DNA of 64,000 nt from Streptomyces spinoverrucosus (GTDB lineage: Bacteria > Actinomycetota > Actinomycetes > Streptomycetales > Streptomycetaceae): the NCBI RefSeq assembly GCF_006539505.1, contig NZ_BJND01000005.1, positions 206,283-270,282 on the forward strand, written 5' to 3'. A model generated the notes under the pieces. The model was given only the letters and a program-made list of their open reading frames with translations. It was not told the origin of the DNA and did not search any database. Each line of letters starts with the position of its first letter. The stretch's first letter is position 1. This document shows positions 44,073-54,454 of this stretch, in pieces. Made by a program: the position numbers and the translations under genes.

Positions 44073-46157
44073 ATGAGCACGCAGACGCCCGACGGCACCG
44101 GCAGCTTCGAGTGGACCGACCTCGACCGGCGTGCCGTCGACACCGCCCGCCTGCTGGCGGCCGATGCCGTACAACAGGTCGGCAACGGCCACCCCGGCAC
44201 CGCGATGAGCCTCGCCCCGGCGGCCTACACGATCTTTCAGAAGGTGATGCGGCACGACCCGGCCGACCCGGAGTGGACCGGCCGGGACCGCTTCGTCCTC
44301 TCCCCCGGCCACACCTCGCTCACCCTCTACACCCAGCTGTACCTCGCCGGGTACGAGCTGGAGCTCGACGATCTGAAGGCCTTCCGCACACACGCGTCCA
44401 AGACGCCGGGTCACCCCGAGTACGGGCACACGGCTGGCGTGGAAACCACGACCGGGCCGCTGGGTCAGGGCGTCGCCAATGCCGTCGGCATGGCGATGGC
44501 CGCCCGTTACGAGCGCGGCCTGTTCGACCCGGACGCCCCCGAGGGCACTTCGCCCTTCGACCACACCGTCTGGGCGATCGTCTCCGACGGCGATCTGGAG
44601 GAGGGCGTCTCCGCCGAGGCCTCCTCCCTGGCGGGCCATCAGAAGCTCGGCAACCTCGTCTTCCTCTACGACGACAACCACATCTCCATCGAGGGCGACA
44701 CCGCGACCGCCTTCTCCGAGGACGTGCTGAAGCGGTACGAGGCCTACGGCTGGCACACCCAGCGCGTCGAGCCCGCCGAGAGCGGCGACATCGACGTCCA
44801 CGCGCTGTACTCGGCGCTGAAGGCGGCGCAGGCCGAGACCGAGCGCCCGTCCATCATCGCGCTGCGCACGATCATCGCCTGGCCCGCGCCCAACGCCCGG
44901 AACACCGAGGCCTCGCACGGCTCCGCGCTGGGCGAGGACGAGGTCGCCGCCACCAAGCGGGTGCTGGGCTTCGACCCGGAGCGGACCTTCGAGGTCGCCG
45001 ACGAGGTGCTCGCCCACGCCCGCCAGGCCCTGGACCGGGGCGCCGAGGCGCACGCCGCGTGGGACAAGCGGATCGCCGCCTGGCGGGACGCGAGCCCGGA
45101 GCGGGCCGCCGAGTTCGACCGGATCAGCAAGGGCGAGCTGCCCACCGGCTGGGAGGAGAAGATCCCGGTCTTCGAGGCGGGCAAGGCAGTCGCCACGCGG
45201 GCCGCGTCCGGCAAGGTGCTCCAGGCGCTCGGCCCGGTGATCCCCGAGCTGTGGGGCGGCTCCGCCGACCTGGCCGGCTCGAACAACACCACCATCGACA
45301 AGACCTCGTCGTTCCTGCCGAAGGGCAATCCGCTGCCGGAGGCCGACCCGTACGGCCGTACGATCCACTTCGGCATCCGCGAGTTCTCGATGGCCGCGGA
45401 GATGAACGGCATCGCCCTGCACGGCAACACCCGTGTCTACGGCGGCACGTTCCTGGTGTTCTCCGACTACATGCGCAACGCCGTGCGCATGTCCGCGCTG
45501 ATGCAGCTGCCGGTGACGTACGTCTGGACGCACGACTCCATCGGCCTCGGCGAGGACGGTCCCACCCACCAGCCCGTCGAGCACCTCGCCGCCCTGCGCG
45601 CCATCCCGGGGCTGAACATCGTCCGTCCGGCCGACGCCAACGAGACCGCCGTCGCCTGGCGCGAGATCCTCCGCCGGCACACCACGAACCCCGCCCCGCA
45701 CGGCCTCGCCCTCACCCGGCAGGGCGTGCCGACGTACGAGCCGAACGAGGACGCGGCGCGCGGCGGTTACGTGATGTTCGAGGCCGAGGGCGGCACGCCC
45801 CAGGTCGTCCTCATCGCCACCGGTTCCGAGGTGCATCTGGCCGTCGAGGCGCGCGAGCGGCTCCAGGAGGCCGGGGTGCCGACCCGGGTGGTGTCGATGC
45901 TGTCCGTGGAGTGGTTCGAGGAGCAGCCGCGCGAGTACCGCGAGCGGGTGCTTCCGCCGTCCGTGAAGGCGCGTGTCGCTGTCGAGGCGGGGGTGGGTCT
46001 GACGTGGTACCGCTTCGTAGGTGACGCAGGACGCATCGTCTCCCTCGAACACTTCGGGGCCTCCGCCGACGCGAAGACCCTGTTCGCCGAGTTCGGCTTC
46101 ACCGCCGAGAACGTCGTCGCAGCCGCCAGGGAATCGCTGGCTGCCGCGCGTGGTTGA
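44073..46157 (+). CDS. tkt: Transketolase
   Basis: 694-residue thiamine-diphosphate enzyme exchanging two-carbon units between pentose and other sugar phosphates. The ThDP/Mg block is [18 protein letters not shown]...DDNHISIEG, with substrate His in [12 protein letters not shown] and [14 protein letters not shown] in the Pyr domain. Full length. GAAGAGGA precedes ATG 44073. First gene of a seven-gene rightward operon (tkt-tal-zwf-opcA-pgi-gnd-phosphatase) with overlapping or near-touching genes that combine both branches of the pentose-phosphate pathway. Confidence 0.97.
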   Translation: MSTQTPDGTGSFEWTDLDRRAVDTARLLAADAVQQVGNGHPGTAMSLAPAAYTIFQKVMRHDPADPEWTGRDRFVLSPGHTSLTLYTQLYLAGYELELDDLKAFRTHASKTPGHPEYGHTAGVETTTGPLGQGVANAVGMAMAARYERGLFDPDAPEGTSPFDHTVWAIVSDGDLEEGVSAEASSLAGHQKLGNLVFLYDDNHISIEGDTATAFSEDVLKRYEAYGWHTQRVEPAESGDIDVHALYSALKAAQAETERPSIIALRTIIAWPAPNARNTEASHGSALGEDEVAATKRVLGFDPERTFEVADEVLAHARQALDRGAEAHAAWDKRIAAWRDASPERAAEFDRISKGELPTGWEEKIPVFEAGKAVATRAASGKVLQALGPVIPELWGGSADLAGSNNTTIDKTSSFLPKGNPLPEADPYGRTIHFGIREFSMAAEMNGIALHGNTRVYGGTFLVFSDYMRNAVRMSALMQLPVTYVWTHDSIGLGEDGPTHQPVEHLAALRAIPGLNIVRPADANETAVAWREILRRHTTNPAPHGLALTRQGVPTYEPNEDAARGGYVMFEAEGGTPQVVLIATGSEVHLAVEARERLQEAGVPTRVVSMLSVEWFEEQPREYRERVLPPSVKARVAVEAGVGLTWYRFVGDAGRIVSLEHFGASADAKTLFAEFGFTAENVVAAARESLAAARG

Positions 46158-46176
46158 TCCGATCGCCAGAAAGAAG

Positions 46177-47322
46177 ATGATCACTGTGACCGAAGCATCC
46201 GCCACCGCGGGAGCACTCAAGCGCCTGTCCGACGAGGGCGTGTCGATCTGGCTGGACGACCTGTCGCGGGGGCGGATCACGTCCGGCAATCTCGCCGAAC
46301 TCATCGCCACCAAGAACGTCGTCGGCGTCACCACCAATCCGTCCATCTTCCAGGCGGCCATCGGCTCCGGCGAGGGCTACGAGGAGCAGCTCGCCGACCT
46401 GGCCGTGCGGGGCGTCACGGTCGACGAGGCCGTGCGCATGATGACCACCGCCGATGTCCGGGCCGCCGCGGACATCCTGCGGCCGGTGTACGACACCACC
46501 GGCGGCCGGGACGGCCGGGTCTCCATCGAGGTCGACCCGCGCCTCGCCCACCACACGGCGGCCACGATCGCCGAGGCCCGGCAGCTGGCCTGGCTCGTCG
46601 ACCGGCCCAACGTGATGATCAAGATTCCGGCGACGAAGGCGGGCCTCCCGGCGATCACCGAGGTGATCGGCGCCGGTATCAGCGTCAACGTCACGCTGAT
46701 CTTCTCGCTGGAGCGGTACCGCGAGGTCATGGACGCCTACCTGGCCGGCCTGGAGAAGGCGCAGGCGGCGGGGATCGAGCCGGCCGGCATCCACTCCGTG
46801 GCGTCCTTCTTCGTCTCCCGCGTCGACACCGAGATCGACAAGCGGCTGTCGGTGCTGGGCACGGACGAGGCCCTCGCGCTGAAGGGCCGGGCGGCGCTCG
46901 CCAACGCGCGGCTCGCCTACGAGGCGTACGAGGAGGTCTTCTCCGGTGACCGGTGGACCGCCCTGGCCGGGTCGCGGGCGAACAAGCAGCGCCCGCTGTG
47001 GGCCTCGACCGGCGTGAAGGATCCGGCGTACAAGGACACCCTGTATGTAGAGGACCTGGTGGCGCCCGGCACGGTCAACACGATGCCGGAGGCCACGCTG
47101 AACGCCACCGCCGACCACGGGAACATCCACGGCGACACGGTCAGCGGCGGCTACGCGCAGGCGCGGGCCGACCTGGCCGCCGTGGAGCGGCTGGGGATCT
47201 CCTACGACGAGGTGGTGCGGCAGCTGGAGGACGAGGGCGTCGCCAAGTTCGAGGTGGCCTGGCAGGAGCTGCTGGACGCCGTGACGAAGTCGCTGACCGG
47301 CAAGGGAGTTGACGGGGAATGA
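46177..47322 (+). CDS. tal: Transaldolase
   Basis: 381 residues, exchanging a dihydroxyacetone unit between sedoheptulose-7-P/glyceraldehyde-3-P and erythrose-4-P/fructose-6-P. The Schiff-base Lys is in VMIKIPAT, with [15 protein letters not shown] near the start and [17 protein letters not shown] near the end, matching the long actinobacterial type. ATG 46177 or GTG 46186 ([14 protein letters not shown]) are both plausible. It overlaps zwf by 4 bases. Confidence 0.96.
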   Translation: MITVTEASATAGALKRLSDEGVSIWLDDLSRGRITSGNLAELIATKNVVGVTTNPSIFQAAIGSGEGYEEQLADLAVRGVTVDEAVRMMTTADVRAAADILRPVYDTTGGRDGRVSIEVDPRLAHHTAATIAEARQLAWLVDRPNVMIKIPATKAGLPAITEVIGAGISVNVTLIFSLERYREVMDAYLAGLEKAQAAGIEPAGIHSVASFFVSRVDTEIDKRLSVLGTDEALALKGRAALANARLAYEAYEEVFSGDRWTALAGSRANKQRPLWASTGVKDPAYKDTLYVEDLVAPGTVNTMPEATLNATADHGNIHGDTVSGGYAQARADLAAVERLGISYDEVVRQLEDEGVAKFEVAWQELLDAVTKSLTGKGVDGE

Positions 47323-48908
47323 GCAGCAAGCCGACCACTGAGGAACGGGCCGCCGAGGAGGCGTCCGCGGCCGTCGCCCCCTCCCCCGACTGGAGCAACC
47401 CGCTGCGCGACGCCCGGGACCGTCGCCTGCCCCGGATCGCAGGCCCCTCCGGGCTGGTCATCTTCGGCGTCACCGGCGACCTGTCCCGCAAGAAGCTGAT
47501 GCCGGCCGTGTACGACCTGGCCAACCGTGGCCTGCTGCCGCCGGGCTTCTCGCTGGTCGGGTTCGCCCGCCGGGACTGGGAGGACCAGGACTTCGCGCAG
47601 GTCGTGCACGAGGCGGTGCGCGAGCACGCGCGGACGCCGTTCCGTGAGGAGGTCTGGCAGCAGCTCGCCGAGGGCATGCGGTTCGTCCCCGGCGACTTCG
47701 ACGACGACGACGCGTTCAAGCAGCTCAGGTCGGCCGTCGAGGAGCTGGACGCCTCCCGGGGCACCAGCGGCAACTACGCCTTCTACCTGTCCGTCCCGCC
47801 GAAGTTCTTCCCGAAGGTCGTCCAGCAGCTGAAGAAGCACGGGCTGACCGACGCTCCGGAGGGCTCCTGGCGGCGCGCGGTGATCGAGAAGCCGTTCGGC
47901 CACGACCTGAAGTCGGCCGTGGAGCTCAACGCGATCGTGCACGACGTGTTCGACCCGGAGCAGGTGTTCCGGATCGACCACTACCTCGGCAAGGAGACCG
48001 TGCAGAACATCCTGGCGCTGCGCTTCGCCAACCAGATGTTCGAGCCGATCTGGAACCGGTCGTACGTCGACCATGTGCAGATCACGATGGCAGAGGACAT
48101 CGGCATCGGCGGCCGCGCCGGTTACTACGACGGCATCGGCTCGGCGCGTGACGTCATCCAGAACCACCTCCTTCAGCTGATGGCGCTCACCGCGATGGAG
48201 GAACCCGCCTCCTTCGACGCGTCCTCGCTGCTGATGGAGAAGCTGAAGGTGCTGAAGGCGGTGAAGCTGCCCGAGGACCTCGGCAAGCACACCGTGCGCG
48301 CCCAGTACGGGGCCGCCTGGCAGGGCGGCGAGAAGGTGCGCGGCTATCTGGAGGAGGACGGCATCGATCCGGCGTCCACCACGGACACCTACGCCGCGAT
48401 CAAGCTGAACGTCGACAACCGCCGCTGGGCGGGCGTGCCCTTCTATCTGCGCACCGGCAAGCGGCTCGGCCGCCGGGTCACGGAGATCGCGGTGGTCTTC
48501 CAGCGGGCGCCGCACTCCCCCTTCGACTCGACGGCCACCGAGGAGCTCGGCCAGAACGCGATCGTCATCCGCGTCCAGCCCGACGAGGGCATGACCGTGC
48601 GGTTCGGCTCCAAGGTGCCGGGCACGTCGATGGAGATCCGGGACGTGACGATGGACTTCGCCTACGGCGAGTCCTTCACGGAGTCGAGTCCGGAGGCGTA
48701 CGAGCGGCTGATCCTGGACGTCCTCCTCGGGGACGCCAATTTGTTCCCCCGTCACCAGGAAGTGGAAGAGTCCTGGAAGATCCTCGACCCGATCGAGGAG
48801 TACTGGGCCGCCCACGGCAGGCCCGCGCAATACGTCGCGGGCAGCTGGGGTCCCGCGGAAGCCGACGAGATGCTCGCACGAGACGGACGGAGCTGGCGCA
48901 GGCCATGA
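47319..48908 (+). CDS. zwf: Glucose-6-phosphate dehydrogenase
   Basis: 529-residue first enzyme of the oxidative branch. The NADP loop is [19 protein letters not shown], the active-site signature [13 protein letters not shown], and the late motif is RCRTGKRL-like ([11 protein letters not shown]). The N-terminal extension of about 45 residues is usual for actinobacterial Zwf that works with OpcA. The start overlaps the tal stop and its own stop overlaps opcA by 4 bases, so the three are translationally coupled. Confidence 0.97.
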   Translation: MSSKPTTEERAAEEASAAVAPSPDWSNPLRDARDRRLPRIAGPSGLVIFGVTGDLSRKKLMPAVYDLANRGLLPPGFSLVGFARRDWEDQDFAQVVHEAVREHARTPFREEVWQQLAEGMRFVPGDFDDDDAFKQLRSAVEELDASRGTSGNYAFYLSVPPKFFPKVVQQLKKHGLTDAPEGSWRRAVIEKPFGHDLKSAVELNAIVHDVFDPEQVFRIDHYLGKETVQNILALRFANQMFEPIWNRSYVDHVQITMAEDIGIGGRAGYYDGIGSARDVIQNHLLQLMALTAMEEPASFDASSLLMEKLKVLKAVKLPEDLGKHTVRAQYGAAWQGGEKVRGYLEEDGIDPASTTDTYAAIKLNVDNRRWAGVPFYLRTGKRLGRRVTEIAVVFQRAPHSPFDSTATEELGQNAIVIRVQPDEGMTVRFGSKVPGTSMEIRDVTMDFAYGESFTESSPEAYERLILDVLLGDANLFPRHQEVEESWKILDPIEEYWAAHGRPAQYVAGSWGPAEADEMLARDGRSWRRP

Positions 48909-49828
48909 AGATCGACCTGACCGACACCACGGCAAGCAAGATCAACAAGGCGCTGGTGCAGGGTCGCCGCGCCATCGGCACACCCGCCGTGGGCATGGTC
49001 CTGACGATGGTCATCGTCACGGACGAGGAGAACGCCTACGACTCGATCAAGGCGGCCGAGGAGGCCTCGCACGAGCACCCCTCGCGCACCCTGGTCGTCA
49101 TCAAGCGGCACGCCCGCACCCCGCGCGACCGCCAGCAGTCCCGCCTGGACGCCGAGGTCCGGGTGGGCGCCGACGCCGGCACCGGCGAGACGGTCGTGCT
49201 GCGCACCTACGGCGAGGTGTCCGACCACGCCGACTCCGTGGTGCTGCCGCTGCTGCTGCCGGACGCGCCGGTCGTCGTGTGGTGGCCGGTGGACGCGCCC
49301 GAGGTGCCTGCCAAGGACCCGCTCGGGGCGCTCGCCCAGCGCCGGATCACCGACATGTACGCCGTGGAGGCACCGCTGGCCGCGCTGGAGACCCGCGCAA
49401 GGTCCTACGCGCCCGGCGACACCGACCTCGCCTGGACCCGCCTGACCCCCTGGCGCTCGATGCTGGCGGCGGCCCTGGACCAGGCCAGGATGCGGATCAC
49501 CACGGCGGCCGTGGAGAGCGAGGCCGACAACCCCAGCGCAGAGCTGCTGGCCCGCTGGCTTCAGGCCCGGCTGCACGTCACGGTCGACCGGGTGGAGACC
49601 GCGGGCCCGGTCGTGACCGGCGTCCGGCTGGGTACGGAGAACGGCGAGATCGTCATCGACCGCCCCGAGGGCCCGCTGGCCACGCTGTCCCTCCCGGGCC
49701 AGCCGCCCCGCACCCTCGCGCTGAAGGTGCGCCCCACCTCCGAGCTCATCGCCGAGGAGCTCAGGCGCCTCGACGCGGACGAGATGTACGCCGTCGCCCT
49801 GCGGGGCGAGGGGGTGTCTCATGTCTGA
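48905..49828 (+). CDS. opcA: OpcA, assembly/allosteric partner of glucose-6-phosphate dehydrogenase
   Basis: 307-residue actinobacterial/cyanobacterial OpcA, needed for full activity of Zwf. N-terminus [25 protein letters not shown], middle [38 protein letters not shown] and C-terminal [29 protein letters not shown] are characteristic. It overlaps zwf by 4 and pgi by 8 bases. Confidence 0.95.
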   Translation: MKIDLTDTTASKINKALVQGRRAIGTPAVGMVLTMVIVTDEENAYDSIKAAEEASHEHPSRTLVVIKRHARTPRDRQQSRLDAEVRVGADAGTGETVVLRTYGEVSDHADSVVLPLLLPDAPVVVWWPVDAPEVPAKDPLGALAQRRITDMYAVEAPLAALETRARSYAPGDTDLAWTRLTPWRSMLAAALDQARMRITTAAVESEADNPSAELLARWLQARLHVTVDRVETAGPVVTGVRLGTENGEIVIDRPEGPLATLSLPGQPPRTLALKVRPTSELIAEELRRLDADEMYAVALRGEGVSHV

Positions 49829-51467
49829 CACTCCGCTGCTCACGCGGCGGCCGGAATGGACCGCGCTGGAGGATCATCGCGCCCAGTGGAGGGCGCACCT
49901 GCGTGAGCTGTTCGCGGCGGATCCGGGGCGTGCGGAGCGGTACGTCGTCACCGTCGGCGATCTGCGCATCGACTACTCCAAGCATCTGATCACCGATGAG
50001 ACCCTCGCCCTGCTCCAGGAACTGGCCACCGCCACCGATGTGTTCGGGCTGCGCGACGCCATGTTCCGCGGGGAGCGCATCAACCTCACCGAGGACCGCG
50101 CCGTCCTGCACACCGCGCTGCGCGCACCACGGGACGCGGTGATCGAGGTGGACGGCGAGAACGTGGTGCCCCAGGTGCACGCCGTGCTCGACAAGATGAG
50201 CGCCTTCGCCGACCGCGTCCGCTCCGGCGAGTGGACCGGCCACACCGGCAAGCGGATCCGCACCGTCGTCAACATCGGCATCGGCGGCTCCGACCTCGGC
50301 CCGGCGATGGCGTACGAGACGCTGCGGCCGTACACGGCACGGGATCTGGCGTTCCGTTTCGTGTCGAACGTGGACGGCGCCGACCTGCACGAGGCGACGC
50401 GCGACCTGGACCCGGCGGAGACCCTGTTCATCGTCGCCTCCAAGACCTTCACCACCATCGAGACGATCACGAACGCCACCTCGGCCCGCACCTGGCTGCT
50501 CGCCGGTCTCGGCGGCGAGGAGAAGGCGGTCGCGAAGCACTTCGTCGCCCTGTCCACGAACGCCGGGAAGGTCACCGAGTTCGGTATCGACCCCGAGAAC
50601 ATGTTCGAGTTCTGGGACTGGGTCGGCGGCCGCTACTCCTACGACTCGGCGATCGGCCTGTCCCTGATGATCGCCATCGGCCCGGAGCGGTTCAGGGAGA
50701 TGCTCGACGGTTTCCGGATCGTCGACGAGCACTTCAAAAGCGCCCCCGCCGAGTCCAACGCCCCGCTGCTCCTGGGCCTGCTGGGCATCTGGTACGGCGA
50801 CTTCTTCGACGCCCAGTCGCACGCGGTGCTGCCGTACAGCCACTACCTGTCGAAGTTCACCGCGTATCTGCAGCAGCTGGACATGGAGTCCAACGGCAAG
50901 TCGGTGGACCGCGAGGGCCGGCCGGTGGAGTGGCAGACCGGGCCGGTGGTGTGGGGCACGCCCGGCACCAATGGGCAGCACGCCTACTACCAGCTCATCC
51001 ACCAGGGCACCAAGCTGATCCCGGCCGACCTGATCGGCTTCGCCCGCCCCGTCGACGAGCTGGACGACCGGCTGAAGGCGCAGCACGACCTGCTGATGGC
51101 CAACCTGTTCGCGCAGGGCCAGGCGCTCGCCTTCGGCAGGACGGCCGAGGAGGTGCGGGCCGAGGGCGTGCCCGAGGAGCAGGTCCCGCACCGCACCTTC
51201 CGCGGCAACCACCCCACCACGACCGTCCTGGCGCCCGAGCTGACCCCCTCGGTCCTCGGCCAGCTGATCGCCCTCTACGAGCACAAGGTCTTCGTCCAGG
51301 GCGCCGTCTGGAACATCGACTCCTTCGACCAATGGGGCGTGGAACTCGGCAAGGTCCTCGCCAAGCGCGTAGAACCCGCCCTGACCGAGGGCACCGAAGT
51401 CCCCGGTCTGGACCCCTCCACGGCCGCGCTGGTGGCCGCCTACCGCGTACTGAGGAAAGTGAGCTGA
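49821..51467 (+). CDS. pgi: Glucose-6-phosphate isomerase
   Basis: 548-residue phosphoglucose isomerase linking glycolysis and the pentose-phosphate pathway. Signatures [19 protein letters not shown], the PGI-2 stretch [19 protein letters not shown] and the catalytic Glu/His loop [15 protein letters not shown] are all intact. It overlaps opcA by 8 bases and ends 1 base before gnd. Confidence 0.97.
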   Translation: MSDTPLLTRRPEWTALEDHRAQWRAHLRELFAADPGRAERYVVTVGDLRIDYSKHLITDETLALLQELATATDVFGLRDAMFRGERINLTEDRAVLHTALRAPRDAVIEVDGENVVPQVHAVLDKMSAFADRVRSGEWTGHTGKRIRTVVNIGIGGSDLGPAMAYETLRPYTARDLAFRFVSNVDGADLHEATRDLDPAETLFIVASKTFTTIETITNATSARTWLLAGLGGEEKAVAKHFVALSTNAGKVTEFGIDPENMFEFWDWVGGRYSYDSAIGLSLMIAIGPERFREMLDGFRIVDEHFKSAPAESNAPLLLGLLGIWYGDFFDAQSHAVLPYSHYLSKFTAYLQQLDMESNGKSVDREGRPVEWQTGPVVWGTPGTNGQHAYYQLIHQGTKLIPADLIGFARPVDELDDRLKAQHDLLMANLFAQGQALAFGRTAEEVRAEGVPEEQVPHRTFRGNHPTTTVLAPELTPSVLGQLIALYEHKVFVQGAVWNIDSFDQWGVELGKVLAKRVEPALTEGTEVPGLDPSTAALVAAYRVLRKVS

Positions 51468-51468
51468 C

Positions 51469-52350
51469 ATGCAGATCGGTCTTGTTGGTCTCGGCAAGAT
51501 GGGCGGCAACATGCGCGAGCGCCTGCGCAATGCCGGCCACGAGGTCGTCGGGTACGACACCAACCCCGAACTCTCCGACGTCAAGAACCTGGTCGAGCTC
51601 GCCGACCGGCTCGCCGCGCCGCGCGTGGTGTGGGTCATGGTCCCGGCCGGTGCCGTCACGCAGAGCGTCATCGACCAGCTGACGAGCGTGCTCAAGCCCG
51701 GCGACACGGTCATCGACGGCGGCAACTCCCGCTGGACGGACGACGAGAAGCACGCCGAGGAACTCGGCAAGCACGGCATCCGGTTCGTCGACGCCGGCGT
51801 CTCGGGCGGCGTGTGGGGCCTGCAGAACGGCTACGCGCTGATGGTCGGCGGCGAGAAGGAGCACGTCGACCCCCTGAAGCCGATCTTCGACGCGCTCAAG
51901 CCGGAGGGCCCCTACGGCTATGTCCACGCGGGCAAGGTGGGCGCCGGGCACTTCGCGAAGATGGTCCACAACGGCATCGAGTACGCCATGATGCAGGCCT
52001 ACGCCGAGGGCTGGGAGCTGCTGGAGAAGGTCGACTCCGTGACCGACGTCCGGGAGGTCTTCCGCTCCTGGCAGGAGGGCACGGTCATCCGCTCCTGGCT
52101 GCTGGACCTCGCGGTCCACGCGCTCGACGCGGACGAGCACCTGCAGAAGCTGCGCGGGTACGCGGAGGACTCCGGCGAGGGCCGCTGGACGGTGGAGGCG
52201 GCGATCGACAACGCCGTGCCGCTGCCCGCGATCACGGCCTCGCTCTTCGCCCGGTTCGCGTCCCGGCAGGAGGACTCGCCGCAGATGAAGATGGTCGCCG
52301 CCCTGCGCAACCAGTTCGGCGGGCACGCCGTCGAGGCGGCGGAGAAGTAA
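51469..52350 (+). CDS. gnd: 6-phosphogluconate dehydrogenase, short (GntZ/NAD-type) form
   Basis: 293-residue decarboxylating dehydrogenase producing ribulose-5-P. The NAD(P) loop is GLVGLGKMGGNM (4-15), with catalytic block DAGVSGGVWGLQNGYALMVGG and GAGHFAKMVHNGIEYAMMQAYAEG. The protein is about 170 residues shorter than the E. coli Gnd, matching the short family often NAD-preferring in other bacteria. Starts 1 base after pgi. Confidence 0.93.
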   Translation: MQIGLVGLGKMGGNMRERLRNAGHEVVGYDTNPELSDVKNLVELADRLAAPRVVWVMVPAGAVTQSVIDQLTSVLKPGDTVIDGGNSRWTDDEKHAEELGKHGIRFVDAGVSGGVWGLQNGYALMVGGEKEHVDPLKPIFDALKPEGPYGYVHAGKVGAGHFAKMVHNGIEYAMMQAYAEGWELLEKVDSVTDVREVFRSWQEGTVIRSWLLDLAVHALDADEHLQKLRGYAEDSGEGRWTVEAAIDNAVPLPAITASLFARFASRQEDSPQMKMVAALRNQFGGHAVEAAEK

Positions 52351-52356
52351 CGGGCC

Positions 52357-52944
52357 ATGGGGGATCTCCTGCTGGTCCGGCACGGTGAGACGGAGTGGAG
52401 CGTCACGGGACAGCACACCAGCTGGACCGACCTGCCCCTGACCGGGCACGGCGAGGAACAGGCCAAGTCCCTCGCTCCACTCCTGACCGGCCGGACCTTC
52501 GCTCTCGCGCTGACCAGCCCGCTGGCCCGCGCGATCCGCACCGCCGAACTGGCGGGCCTGACCGGGCTCATACCCGACCCCGACCTGCACGAATGGGACT
52601 ACGGCGGCTACGAGGGTGTCACCACCCGCGAGATCCACCGCACCCGTCCCGACTGGAACCTGTGGACGGACGGCGTGCCGCCGGGCACGGAGGGACATCC
52701 GGGCGAGTCCCCGGCCGAGGTCGGCGCCCGCGCCGACCGGGTCCTCGCCCGGGTCGGGGACGCGCTCGCCGACGGTGATGTGATCCTGGTGGCGCACGCC
52801 CACTTCCTGCGCGTTCTGACGGCCCGTCGGCTCGGGCTGGCGCCCGCCGACGGGCGGTTGTTCCAGCTGGCGACGGGGACGGTGAGCCGGTTGTCGACGG
52901 AGCACGGCCGGCCGGTCGTCGCAGCGTGGAACGTACGGCCGTAA
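52357..52944 (+). CDS. Histidine-phosphatase-family phosphatase (phosphoglycerate-mutase-like)
   Basis: 195 residues with the RHG motif LLLVRHGETEW (4-14; phospho-His9) and the second His in VAHAHFLRVL. It starts 6 bases after gnd and closes the pentose-phosphate operon. It is more likely a sugar-phosphate phosphatase than a true mutase because it lacks the mutase-specific insertions; the substrate may be a pathway intermediate. Confidence 0.88.
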   Translation: MGDLLLVRHGETEWSVTGQHTSWTDLPLTGHGEEQAKSLAPLLTGRTFALALTSPLARAIRTAELAGLTGLIPDPDLHEWDYGGYEGVTTREIHRTRPDWNLWTDGVPPGTEGHPGESPAEVGARADRVLARVGDALADGDVILVAHAHFLRVLTARRLGLAPADGRLFQLATGTVSRLSTEHGRPVVAAWNVRP

Positions 52945-52952
52945 GGCCTGTG

Positions 52953-52982
52953 TTGACACTCGGGGTTCGGTCGGGTCAGAGT
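52953..52982 (+). promoter_or_regulatory. Promoter giving a likely leaderless mRNA
   Basis: TTGACA (52953-52958), an 18-base spacer and CAGAGT (52977-52982). ATG 52991 is 9 bases beyond the -10 and has no Shine-Dalgarno, so transcription likely begins at or just before the start codon. Confidence 0.5.
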
Positions 52983-52990
52983 CGCCCGCG

Positions 52991-54454
52991 ATGGAGATCA
53001 ACGATCTGACACCGGCCGAACTTCGGGTGTGGCAGGCCTTTGCGCGCGGGGAGTCCGTGGAATTCCGCACCACGCAGGACGAGGACCCGACAGCCGGGGC
53101 CGACTGGGGGCCGGAACGCACCGTCCGCGCCACCGTGTTGCGGTCGCTGCTCCTCAACGGCCCCCAGGAGGACGGCGAGATAGCCTCCCTCAGCCTGGCG
53201 GGCGCCCGCGTCACGGGAATGCTCGATCTCCAGTACGCCACCTTCGACCACCCCGCCCGGCTGCGGCACTGCTACTTCGACGAGGTGCCCCGCTTCTACG
53301 GCTGCCGGCTGCGCGAGCTGAACCTCAGCGAATCCGTGCTGCCCGGGCTGGTCTCCCACGGCGTGCACGTGGAGGGCGTACTGCGCATGACACGCGCCCG
53401 GTTCCGGGGCGTGGTACGGCTCGGCGGGGCGCAGATCGCCGGGAGCCTGTACCTGGAGGGCGCGGACATCAGCGCGCCGGACGCGACGGAACCGGCGCTC
53501 CAGCTCAACCAGGTCACCGTGGGCGACGACCTGTGGGCGCCCGGGCTACGCGTCCAGGGTGAGATCCGGCTCAACGGCGCGGACGTCGGCGGGACGGTCA
53601 ACCTCAACGAGGCCCGGCTCAGCCATCCCCAACTCCCCGCCCTCGACGCGGAGACGCTCAGCGTCGGCGGCCATCTCCTCGTGCGGCACGCGCACGTACA
53701 GGGCTGGATCGGACTGCGCGGCGCCCGGGTCGCGGGGCGCCTCGACCTGTCGTACTCCCACCTGTCGAACCCCGGCAAGTCGGCGCTGCGGGTGAGCAGC
53801 AGCGCGATCGGCGAACTCTGGCTGCGCAGGAGCCCGCCCATGGAGGGCACCCTCAACCTGCGGCGCGCACAGCTCGAAGTCCTCTTCCTGGAACCGGAGA
53901 CAGTGCCGGACCGGGTCCTCCTCAACAGCCTCACCTACACCTCGCTCACCCCGCACGAGCCCGCCGAACGCCGCCTGCCCATGCTGGAACGCGACGGCGA
54001 CGGCTATGTCCCGCACGCCTACGAGCAGTTGACCGCCGCCTACCAGCGCATCGGCGACGACCGTGCCGCCCGGCAGGTCCAGCTCGCCAAACAGCGCCGC
54101 CACCGCAGCACGCTCTCCGGCATCGGCCGGCTGTGGGGCCACCTCCAGGACGCCACGGTCGGCTACGGCTACCGCCCGCTGCGGGCGGCGGGCTGGCTGC
54201 TGTCGCTGCTCTGCGTCGGCTCCGTCGTGTACGCCCTGCGCCACCCGCCCGCGCTGAAGCCCTCCGAGGCGCCCGACTTCAACCCGGTGTTCTACACACT
54301 GGACCTGCTGCTGCCGGTGATCTCCTTCGGCCAGGAGCCCGCGTTCGCCCCGAAGGGCTGGTACCAGGCGCTGGCCTACGTCCTTGTCCTCACCGGCTGG
54401 ATCCTGGCGACGACGGTGGCCGCGGGCGTGACCCGGATGATCAGCCGCCAGTGA
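52991..54454 (+). CDS. Membrane-anchored beta-helical (pentapeptide-like) repeat protein
   Basis: 487 residues. After an N-terminal segment with LTPAELRVWQAFARGE, residues about 65-310 consist of some 11 rungs of about 20 residues with a pattern like LxLxGAxVxGxLxLxxAxL, probably a right-handed helix related to pentapeptide repeats. A helical region with YEQLTAAYQRIGDDRAARQVQLAKQRR follows, and then two or three transmembrane helices (about 395-415, 430-445, 458-480). The topology suggests a cytoplasmic repeat scaffold tethered to the membrane. Function unknown; Streptomyces homologues are sometimes annotated as membrane oxidoreductases without evidence I can see. Its stop overlaps the convergent gene by 14 bases. 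Confidence 0.75.
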   Translation: MEINDLTPAELRVWQAFARGESVEFRTTQDEDPTAGADWGPERTVRATVLRSLLLNGPQEDGEIASLSLAGARVTGMLDLQYATFDHPARLRHCYFDEVPRFYGCRLRELNLSESVLPGLVSHGVHVEGVLRMTRARFRGVVRLGGAQIAGSLYLEGADISAPDATEPALQLNQVTVGDDLWAPGLRVQGEIRLNGADVGGTVNLNEARLSHPQLPALDAETLSVGGHLLVRHAHVQGWIGLRGARVAGRLDLSYSHLSNPGKSALRVSSSAIGELWLRRSPPMEGTLNLRRAQLEVLFLEPETVPDRVLLNSLTYTSLTPHEPAERRLPMLERDGDGYVPHAYEQLTAAYQRIGDDRAARQVQLAKQRRHRSTLSGIGRLWGHLQDATVGYGYRPLRAAGWLLSLLCVGSVVYALRHPPALKPSEAPDFNPVFYTLDLLLPVISFGQEPAFAPKGWYQALAYVLVLTGWILATTVAAGVTRMISRQ

